Assembly (NCBI RefSeq): GCF_014205335.1
Contig: NZ_JACHNH010000001.1
Span: 8,950,001-9,014,000 of the forward strand
DNA: 64,000 nt
Direction: 5' to 3'
Source of the DNA: Amorphoplanes digitatis
GTDB lineage: Bacteria > Actinomycetota > Actinomycetes > Mycobacteriales > Micromonosporaceae
The position numbers were made by a program, and so were the translations under genes. Positions 58,315-64,000 of this stretch are shown in pieces. A model generated the notes under the pieces. It was given only the letters and a program-made list of their open reading frames with translations. It was not told where the DNA came from and made no database searches. Numbering within the stretch: position 1 is the stretch's first letter; each line of letters starts with the position of its first letter.

Positions 58315-58445
58315 TGCGGGCAGGTGCCGGCGCAGGGCGCCGGAAATGGCCAGGGCCAGAACGCGGGTCAGGGCCAGAATCCGGGCACCGGCAACGCGGG
58401 GAACAACGGGCGAGCAGGTCTGCAACGGCTCGGCCGGGTCGGCTG
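58315..58445 (+). pseudogene. Remnant of a barrel-domain secreted protein
   Basis: One frame reads CGQVPAQGAGNGQGQ, then NPGTGNAGN, and after a one-base shift GEQVCNGSAG. This mirrors the intact secreted protein at 2070-3059, where a Cys-Gly-Asn-Val-Gln-Ala-Gln linker leads through AGNAGTGTGTG into GEVVCKGS. Only the linker and first residues of the barrel domain remain. Sequence between 58170 and 58314 shows nothing I can assign. Confidence 0.55.
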
Positions 58446-58540
58446 ACAACAGTACAGATTGGACCTTCCAGGCCCGTGCTGAGGCGCGGGCCCGGATCGT
58501 GCTGTCGGCCCGAACGACACCGGTAAGACCACGACGCACC

Positions 58541-58793
58541 TGGTGGCGCGGGCTCACGGACACCGGGGCGGCCTCGGGCGTGCCGACCGGTGGCGGCGCG
58601 ATGGCCGCGGTGCTGGTCACGGTGTTCGGGCCGACGCTGTCCGGCTGGCAGACCGAGCTGCTCGCGCAGCCGGCCGTGTGGACGGTGCCGCTCGCGTTCA
58701 CGGTGATGGTGGCGGGCTCGCTGCTGACCCGCGGCCGGGTGCCCGCGGACGTTGGCGCGACGATGCTGGCGGCTGCACACCCCGGGAGTAGCG
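58541..58793 (+). pseudogene. Decayed 3' end of a cation-acetate-type symporter gene
   Basis: The frame reads WWRGLTDTGAASG, GPTLSGWQTELLAQPAVWTV and PADVGATML, clearly matching the last ~80 residues of the intact symporter at 3157-4797 (WWRGLTDVGAVAG, GPPLSGWPAQLVGQPAAWTV, GDIGATML). No 5' portion is present. As in the intact locus, it is followed at once by a palindrome and a secreted-protein gene in the same orientation. Confidence 0.85.
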
Positions 58794-58808
58794 TTAAAGA
58801 AACTTTAA
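58794..58808. promoter_or_regulatory. Inverted repeat upstream of the secreted repeat gene
   Basis: TTAAAGAAACTTTAA is a 6-bp perfect inverted repeat with a 3-bp centre, 89 bp before the ATG at 58897 and followed by GGAAC. It occupies the same relative position as the palindrome at 3132-3150. Confidence 0.5.
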
Positions 58809-58896
58809 GGAACGCATGCTCAGCGTCATGAACTGCTGCCACATCATTGCTCGTATATCTCGGCACAAGCAGTACCGAGACGAAGAGGAGCCGTGC

Positions 58897-59793
58897 ATGT
58901 ATCGACGCGGAGTCAGCAGCCGGACGCGCAAGCTGGTGATTGCAGGTGCCGCCGCAGCGCTGCTGGGTTCGGCGCTCGCAGTCGGCACGGGGATGAGCCA
59001 GGCCGCCGAGTCCGGAGCCGGCTCCGGAAACATCAACGCTTTGGTGCCGGCGCTGGGTTTCAGCCCGGGCGATCCGAACGCGACGGCCGACCGCGTGGGC
59101 CCTACCGGGGTAAAAGTTCCCGGTCGCTGCCCACCCACTCAAGCCCAAGTGAACGCGCAGGTAGCGCTCAAGAATGCGAACCTTCCGAGTGGAACGGACC
59201 TTGAAAGCCGCATCCAACGTTTTGAAAAGACCTTGTCGGCGATTCAAGACTTGAAATGCCCCGCATCTTCCACGACTTTGCTGGGCCGCTTGAATTCCTT
59301 GACCGCGCTGCGCGGAAACGCGAACCGCGATAACATCCTGCGTGGTTTGGGTTTGAACGAAACGCCAGCGGATAAAGCCGCCGCCACAGGATCCGGTGAC
59401 GCGGCCGCGGGTGGAGCGACGGGGAACGCCGGAGCCAGCTCCGGAAACATCAACGCTTTGGTGCCGGCGCTGGGTTTCAGCCCGGGCGATCCGAACGCGA
59501 CGGCCGACCGCGTGGGCCCTACCGGGGTAAAAGTTCCCGGTCGCTGCCCACCCACTCAAGCCCAAGTGAACGCGCAGGTAGCGCTCAAGAATGCGAACCT
59601 TCCGAGTGGAACGGACCTTGAAAGCCGCATCCAACGTTTTGAAAAGACCTTGTCGGCGATTCAAGACTTGAAATGCCCCGCATCTTCCACGACTTTGCTG
59701 GGCCGCTTGAATTCCTTGACCGCGCTGCGCGGAAACGCGAACCGCGATAACATCCTGCGTGGTTTGGGTTTGAACGAAACGCCAGCGGGATAA
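58897..59793 (+). CDS. Secreted two-repeat protein, probably truncated by a frameshift
   Basis: A 298-aa exported protein. ATG 58897 follows GAGGAG; MYRRGVSSRTRKLVIAGAAA is close to the leader of the protein at 2070-3059. Two nearly identical units of ~119 residues follow (SGNINALVPALGFSPGDPNA, then CPPTQAQVNAQVALKNANLP, then RIQRFEKTLSAIQDLKCPAS), each with two Cys, joined by an Ala/Gly linker. The second unit ends GGATAA where the first has GATAAA; one extra G creates the stop. Without it the frame would run on through a similar linker. Base composition is lower in GC than the neighbours, with TTG Leu and GAA Glu common. No known family recognised. Confidence 0.72.
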   Translation: MYRRGVSSRTRKLVIAGAAAALLGSALAVGTGMSQAAESGAGSGNINALVPALGFSPGDPNATADRVGPTGVKVPGRCPPTQAQVNAQVALKNANLPSGTDLESRIQRFEKTLSAIQDLKCPASSTTLLGRLNSLTALRGNANRDNILRGLGLNETPADKAAATGSGDAAAGGATGNAGASSGNINALVPALGFSPGDPNATADRVGPTGVKVPGRCPPTQAQVNAQVALKNANLPSGTDLESRIQRFEKTLSAIQDLKCPASSTTLLGRLNSLTALRGNANRDNILRGLGLNETPAG

Positions 59794-59798
59794 AGCTG
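59014..59798. repeat. Tandem duplication, period 417 bp, ~365 bp near-identical
   Basis: Units 59014-59378 and 59431-59798 are identical or nearly so at the DNA level, differing at the first few bases (GAGCCGGC against GAGCCAGC) and by an extra G at about 59788 in the second copy. Confidence 0.92.
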
Positions 59799-59965
59799 CG
59801 GGTAATGCGGCGCCGCAAAAACGCGCCAGCGAAACAAGCGGCTCGCAGAGCGGCGCCGCGGACAACGGCAACCTGATCCTTCGCGGATCCCGATCCACCG
59901 CACGGAACCGCCTCGCCGGAGGCCCTCGCACCACGGGGGGTCTCCGGCGCGTCCGTGTGTGGGCC
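59799..59965. other. Orphaned tail of the secreted repeat gene
   Basis: Read in the frame that the extra G destroyed, this stretch encodes an Ala/Ser/Gly/Gln-rich linker (KAAGNAAPQKRASETSGSQS) like that after the first repeat, then loses protein character. No independent gene seen. Confidence 0.5.
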
Positions 59966-60149
59966 ATGCGCGCGGTGATCTTCGGCTACTTCGGCACGCT
60001 GACCGACCCCGGCGCTGAGGAGTATCGCGAGCGCGCTGGTCCCAGGCGCGGCGCGGTACCGGGTCGACCCCGATGACGCGGTCTGTGAGTACACGGTGGA
60101 CGATCCGGCCGGCCTGCTGCCCCTGGTGGGCAGCGCCGGGCCGGTATAA
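59966..60149 (+). pseudogene. HAD-family hydrolase fragments
   Basis: ATG 59966 begins MRAVIFGYFGTLTDPGAEEY, the start of a HAD-like phosphatase, but the catalytic Asp of the usual FDxFGTLTD is Gly. After ~22 codons the sense ends; in another frame RYRVDPDDAVCEYTVDD continues to TAA at 60147. Probably the ends of one gene after an internal deletion, or two unrelated scraps. Confidence 0.6.
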
Positions 60150-60157
60150 CGGTCGGC

Positions 60158-60466
60158 ATGGAGATCCGCGTGCCTGAACTGCCGTTCCCGCTGAGCTGGT
60201 CACCCGCACCGCAGAGCTGGCCTACAAGTGAGGACGGATCGGTGCGCGCCGAGGCGCCGCTGCTGCTCGGCTCGTACCGGGGTGACTTCCAGTTCTCGGC
60301 GCTCGTCGCCCCGGCCTTCGGGGCCGCTTTCGACGCGGGTGCGCTGATCGTCCGGGAGGGCCCGGATCGCTGGCTCAAGCTGGCATTCGAGGCGCCGCCG
60401 GAAGGGGTCCCGATGGTGGTCTCGGTGGTGACCCGCGGATCCTCGGACGACGCGAACGGGGCATGA
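60158..60466 (+). pseudogene. DUF1349-type concanavalin-like protein, shortened internally and at the 3' end
   Basis: A 102-aa frame begins MEIRVPELPFPLSWSPAPQS, like intact DUF1349 proteins of ~190 aa. After EDGSVRAEAP about 20 expected residues are missing before LLLGSYRGDFQFSALV, and the protein stops after MVVSVVTRGSSDDANGA, where about 70 residues should follow. It is probably a deletion remnant. The next 164 bp contain nothing recognisable. Confidence 0.65.
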
Positions 60467-60630
60467 GCCCAGACCGAGCAGCGGAGGCGGTTCTGCAGCG
60501 GCTGAAGGAAGGTGGGCCCACAGCCTTCGGCATAACCCGAGAAGCAGACCGCAGCCATGCTGTCGACGCCACAACGGCGCGGTGAAGGGCTTTCTCGTGC
60601 TCACGCTTCAGCTCCCTGAGCGCCGCGCCG

Positions 60631-60768
60631 TCAGTGCTTCCTGTCGGCCTTGCGCCTCCGCTTGTCCTCGGCGTCGGCAATGCCGTGTGCAACGGCCGTC
60701 CGGATGACCCGGTACAGCACGGCGATACCAAGCAGCCCGAGCAGCGGCACCACGATCCCCGCGTCCAC
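60631..60768 (-). CDS. 45-residue single-pass membrane peptide
   Basis: GTG 60768 starts 2 bp after the stop of the EEP-LamG gene, suggesting translational coupling. The product begins VDAGIVVPLLGLLGIAVLYR, one transmembrane helix with the N-terminus probably outside, followed by a charged cytoplasmic tail (DAEDKRRRKADRKH). It may be an accessory or regulator of the exoprotein. No ribosome site beyond GAG/GAAA is seen, so it might also be a chance frame. Confidence 0.5.
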   Translation of the reverse strand: MDAGIVVPLLGLLGIAVLYRVIRTAVAHGIADAEDKRRRKADRKH

Positions 60769-60770
60769 TT

Positions 60771-62489
60771 TCAGGAGCTCGCGAGGTTGTTGGCCTGGGC
60801 GTCGTTGAGCGGGTAGCCGAAGACGCGCACGTCGCGGATGGAACCGGTCCAGAATGCGTTCTCGCGGCCGTTGACCTTGTCCCGGCCGACGACGAAAGGA
60901 CCCTTGGCAGGCCAAGGCGCGAGGTGTGCCGCCTGGCCGGCCTTCCTGCCGTTGACGTACAGGGTCAGAAGGTTGTTGCGCTGGTCATGGACGCCGGTCA
61001 GGTGGGTCCAAACACCGGGCTGCGCCTGTGATGTGGAGACGGCCCGGTCGACCCGCCACCCGGTCGTGTCGCCGGTCGGCATTCCAAAGCGCCAGGTCTT
61101 GTCGTCGGCCTCGTACCAGAGGATGAAGCCGCTGATCTCGGTGCCGTCCTGGCTGACGGCAGCGACGGTGCTCGAGCCTGGCGCAACCTTCACCCAAGCC
61201 GAGATGCTGAACCCGTAGGTGGTACCCAGCACGGCCTCCGGTCCTGTGATCTCGCCGGTTCCGTCGAACGTGGCGGCGGCCTCTGCGGTGTTCCAGGTGA
61301 CGCCGGGCTCCAGGGATCCGTCGTGGTGGTTGGCGGAGCTGTCCGTTGCGGTGACACCGCTGGTTTCCCGCAGTTGGTAGGCGAGGGAGGCGGAGCCCTT
61401 CAGCTCGCCGTAGAGCGGCGCGTGGTCGGAGACGCCCGTCGGCTGGCAGACGGCCGGATCGCGTTTCGTGCTGCAGTCAGGCTGGACCGTGCCGTGGTAG
61501 TCGGCGTGGTCGGCAAGGCTCGTCCGGGAGTCGCACTGGGCGAATCCCGCGGTCGAGAAGAGGTAGTCAATCTTTATGTCGCTGTTGGTGTACGAGACGA
61601 TCTTGCCGTCCGAATCGGCCGTGACGCCCAGATAGCCGTGGTAGGTGGTTTCGTTCGACGCGTCGCCGCCGTCGTTGGTGTAGTAGCTCTGCTGGTCACA
61701 CTCGGGCATCAGGCTGTAGAGCGGCTGGAGCGCATCGCGGCTCGTGGTGTTGAAATCCCCGCCCAGCAGGACCCAGGGGTAACCCGCGACGGCGTTGCGG
61801 ACGATGCCGACCTGGTCCGAGTAGACAAGAGGGGGCGCGTCGGGGTTACTGACTTTGTCGTAGTTGGTCAGGTGGGCATTGCAGATGCGCGTCTGCCACC
61901 CGGTGACCTTGGCGCACAACACGTATGACCATTCCTGACCCGCCGGAATGGAAAGGTGCCCGTCCGGCATCGGTTGCTGCAGTGACGTCGAGTCGTGCGA
62001 GGCGATTGTGCCCCGCACACCGATGGCGGTGGCATAGGTTCCGCTGAGCGCCCCGCGGCAGTGCGTTTCGGGCGAGCCGCCTGCCCTGGTGGTGGGCTCC
62101 CACTCGAAAGACCATTCCGACCCCAGGTTCTCCTGGATCAGGGTCAGCAGGCTCTTTCCGCGTTCGGCGTTGTTCAAGGTGCCGGCGCAGACCTCCTGGA
62201 GCAGCACGACGTTCGCGCCCCTGCTCCTGACGAGCTTGCCCAGCGCGTCGGCTTTGGCCTGGGGCTTGTTACGGTCCGGGCAGTACCCCGACTTGGCCGG
62301 GGTACTACCGCCGCCTTCGCCGCACATGTTCCAGGTGATCGCCTTGATCGCGTCACTGGCAAAGGCGCGACCGTTCGGATCGCCCGGCGTCGTGGTCTCG
62401 GCCAGGGCGGACGTAGGCAACGCGACCGACAGCAACACTGCCGCCAAGACGGCAGACAGCCGGCGCCTTACGTTTTTCCCCAACCTCAT
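60771..62489 (-). CDS. Secreted endonuclease/exonuclease/phosphatase-fold protein with LamG-like domain
   Basis: A 572-aa exoprotein. ATG 62489 (MRLGKNVRRRLSAVLAAVLL) gives a clean Sec signal ending TSALA. Residues ~45-350 form an EEP domain: ITWNMCGEGGG, VVLLQEVCAGTL, ICNAHLTNYD, VLLGGDFNTTS, IDYLFST and VSDHAPLYG, with catalytic Glu, Asp, Asn and His in place. Residues ~370-570 form a LamG/concanavalin domain (YGFSISAWVKVAPGSSTVAA, FTGSIRDVRVFGYPLNDAQA-like end), which may bind a glycan. It shares the enzyme domain with the exoprotein at 32694-35615 but has a different C-terminal module. Confidence 0.87.
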   Translation of the reverse strand: MRLGKNVRRRLSAVLAAVLLSVALPTSALAETTTPGDPNGRAFASDAIKAITWNMCGEGGGSTPAKSGYCPDRNKPQAKADALGKLVRSRGANVVLLQEVCAGTLNNAERGKSLLTLIQENLGSEWSFEWEPTTRAGGSPETHCRGALSGTYATAIGVRGTIASHDSTSLQQPMPDGHLSIPAGQEWSYVLCAKVTGWQTRICNAHLTNYDKVSNPDAPPLVYSDQVGIVRNAVAGYPWVLLGGDFNTTSRDALQPLYSLMPECDQQSYYTNDGGDASNETTYHGYLGVTADSDGKIVSYTNSDIKIDYLFSTAGFAQCDSRTSLADHADYHGTVQPDCSTKRDPAVCQPTGVSDHAPLYGELKGSASLAYQLRETSGVTATDSSANHHDGSLEPGVTWNTAEAAATFDGTGEITGPEAVLGTTYGFSISAWVKVAPGSSTVAAVSQDGTEISGFILWYEADDKTWRFGMPTGDTTGWRVDRAVSTSQAQPGVWTHLTGVHDQRNNLLTLYVNGRKAGQAAHLAPWPAKGPFVVGRDKVNGRENAFWTGSIRDVRVFGYPLNDAQANNLASS

Positions 62490-62604
62490 GCGACCACCCA
62501 TCCAGAGTCATACACGGCGGCAGAAGGTAACAGGCGAGCCGGCCGGGGGTGGGCGTCGAGTCGTAGGCGTTGCGACGGGACGGGGGCGGAACGTCCGTTC
62601 GGGT

Positions 62605-62624
62605 GATCTTTTTGCGCGAAGATC
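62605..62624. promoter_or_regulatory. Inverted repeat in the divergent exoprotein promoter region
   Basis: GATCTT-N8-AAGATC lies between the EEP-LamG gene and the propeller gene, next to a -10-like TAGGCT (62629). Possible operator or promoter element. Confidence 0.4.
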
Positions 62625-62671
62625 AAACTAGGCTGCCCGCGTCGGTGACGTCTGTCGATACGGGGAATCTC

Positions 62672-64000
62672 ATGCGTCCACTGCGCGTCGCGCTCGCGGC
62701 TGCCACACTCGCTGGTTCGGTCCTGATAGGTGTGGCCGTGTCGGCCGGCACCGCCATGGCCGACACCTACGGGAGCCTGCCGATCACCTCCGTCGGTGAT
62801 CTCGTTGTGGACCCGGTGCATCAGCGGGTCTTCATCAGCGACACGTTGGGCGGGAAGATCGTCGCCACCGACTACCGGGGCAAGGTCGTCGGCGAGCTGA
62901 CCGGCCTGCCCCTCGTGGACGGCCTGGCGCTGTCCGCCGACTCGGGCCGGCTCTACGCCGCGGTGCCCCCGGCGAGTGCGCTCGTCGCCGTGGACACCGC
63001 GACGGTCACCGAGGCCGCCCGCTACCCCGTTGGCGAAACGGTGCACCCGAGCGAGGTGGCGGCCGTCGGCGATCGTCTCTGGTTCGGGTACGACCACGTC
63101 GCGACCTACATCGGCCGGGGCGACTTCGGTTCCGTCGACCTCGGCACCTCCGAGGTGCGGCTGCACGACTACACCGCCGACTCGTCCGAGGGCCTGTACA
63201 ACGACCCGCCCCGGATCCTGGCCAGCCCCGCGCGTCCCGGGCTGCTGGTGGCGGCCAACATGGGCGACACCGGGGCCGAGGTGGGCTTCTACGACATCTC
63301 CACCGGCGACGCGCGCCTGACCGGGAAGTACCTGCCGGGCCTCGGCACGATCACCGGGGTGATCGCTTTCACCGCGGACGGCGACAAGCTGATCAGGGCC
63401 GACTTCGGGAGCCGGCAGAGCATCGACGTCGACACGCGCGTCGGCACCGAGGTCTTCGCCGGGCACGGAAGCACCCGCGGGCTGGGCGTCGCGACCGACG
63501 GGCGGGTCGCGGTGGGTACCGACCAGGGCATCAAGGTGTACGCCCAGTCGACGACCGAGCCGACGCAGACGATCTCGCTGCCGGCCGTGGACGGTTACGC
63601 CACCCGGCCGGACGACCTTCGCGGGGGCAGGCTGGCGTGGGAGCCCGGCGGTGACCGCCTGTTCGCCATCGCGGAAGGGCGGGACGGGTTCTGGCTCCTG
63701 GTGCTCAACGACTCGTCGACGACTCTCCCGACGAAGACCCCGCCGCCGGTTCCGGCCGTCGCGCTGAAGCAGCCGTCGTTCTCCTCCGTACGCGCGGGCA
63801 CGCCGTTCACCATCACCGGTACGGCCACCGCCCTCCCGGAGGGCGCCGCGCTCACCGTGACGCGGGTCAACGACGAGGCCCCGGCGGGCAAGGTGATCGC
63901 GACCGTCACGCCGGACACCGCGGGTGCGTTCGGCTTCACCGACACCCTGACGGTGGAGGGGCAGGCCACCTACACCGCCCGGTACGCCGGTACGGGGGTC
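62672..64000 (+). CDS. Secreted beta-propeller protein with Ig-like C-terminal part (cut by window end)
   Basis: At least 443 codons remain open to the end of the window. ATG 62672 lies behind CGGGGAA. A Sec signal (MRPLRVALAAATLAGSVLIG, cleavage near TAMA) leads to a YncE-like propeller made of repeats such as VGDLVVDPVHQRVFISD and VDGLALSADSGRLYAA. From about residue 360 an Ig-like or bacterial surface repeat begins (QPSFSSVRAGTPFTITG). The end of the gene is not in the window. A surface-exposed binding protein is likely. Confidence 0.82.
   Translation, partial: MRPLRVALAAATLAGSVLIGVAVSAGTAMADTYGSLPITSVGDLVVDPVHQRVFISDTLGGKIVATDYRGKVVGELTGLPLVDGLALSADSGRLYAAVPPASALVAVDTATVTEAARYPVGETVHPSEVAAVGDRLWFGYDHVATYIGRGDFGSVDLGTSEVRLHDYTADSSEGLYNDPPRILASPARPGLLVAANMGDTGAEVGFYDISTGDARLTGKYLPGLGTITGVIAFTADGDKLIRADFGSRQSIDVDTRVGTEVFAGHGSTRGLGVATDGRVAVGTDQGIKVYAQSTTEPTQTISLPAVDGYATRPDDLRGGRLAWEPGGDRLFAIAEGRDGFWLLVLNDSSTTLPTKTPPPVPAVALKQPSFSSVRAGTPFTITGTATALPEGAALTVTRVNDEAPAGKVIATVTPDTAGAFGFTDTLTVEGQATYTARYAGTGV

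Noticed and set aside
58050..60500. Integrated element targeted to tRNA-Arg
   Set aside because: No integrase, no direct repeat of the tRNA 3' end was seen downstream, and the contents look like decayed native genes.
62486..63466. Minus-strand open frame
   Set aside because: Shadow of the secreted propeller gene, which has a signal peptide and ribosome site.

Overview
The window looks like chromosomal DNA from a high-GC actinomycete, most plausibly a member of the Micromonosporaceae close to Actinoplanes. That placement is inferred from the very high GC, many GTG/TTG starts preceded by purine-rich ribosome sites, an EccB protein, a LytS/LytTR pair beside an acetate-type symporter, SoxR without SoxS, IdeR/DmdR-type iron control and ECF42 sigma with a DGPF partner. 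No species can be named from sequence reading alone. There is no plasmid or phage backbone, no CRISPR array, no rRNA and no complete transposon. Three tRNA genes are present: Ser(UGA), Ser(GCU) and Arg(ACG).

Region by region. 0-2 kb: ABC-2 exporter (intact ATPase, frameshifted permease). 2-5.2 kb: secreted protein with two identical RlpA-like barrel domains, cation/acetate-type symporter and its DUF485 partner. 5.2-10.9 kb: DUF4153/DUF4173 membrane protein, an OmpR-type and a LytTR-type two-component system, separated by a dense cluster of DnaA boxes. 10.9-16.3 kb: cell-surface sugar enzymes (polyprenyl glycosylphosphotransferase, GT4 glycosyltransferase), a Nei-type DNA glycosylase and a Tat-exported arylsulfotransferase-like protein. 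16.3-19.5 kb: a 16-bp tandem repeat, then a three-gene operon joining a glycerol-1-phosphate-dehydrogenase-like enzyme, a LicC-like nucleotidyltransferase and a CDP-alcohol phosphotransferase. 19-28 kb: mostly housekeeping genes (Nudix, aminotransferase, CorA, EccB, cyclophilin, rhomboid, thiolase).

28-31 kb is a compact redox module: soxR divergent from a split transketolase across a 20-bp palindrome, and convergent with a quinone oxidoreductase. 31-38.7 kb holds secreted proteins (GH26-like, a nuclease-like EEP domain with FG-GAP repeats, a three-repeat wall protein), a TPR protein and a 5'-truncated acyltransferase. 38.7-49.3 kb carries an FMN reductase behind a MerR-type promoter, an acyl-CoA-dehydrogenase-like flavoprotein, a bacterial PARG, ECF42 sigma with DGPF, an NlpC/P60 hydrolase, a methyltransferase, a GT-C-like membrane protein and a FhuF-like reductase behind an iron box.

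49.5-54.4 kb has the most unusual gene of the window: one polypeptide joining an XRE helix-turn-helix, an unassigned middle domain and a complete peptide deformylase. It converges on a flavohaemoglobin. 55-64 kb is a fluid secreted-protein zone: an RTX protein, an Ig-like pseudogene with three frameshifts, remnants duplicating the 2-4 kb locus, a recently duplicated repeat protein cut short by one extra G, fragments of a HAD hydrolase and a DUF1349 protein, a second EEP-family exoprotein with a LamG domain, and a secreted propeller protein running off the end.
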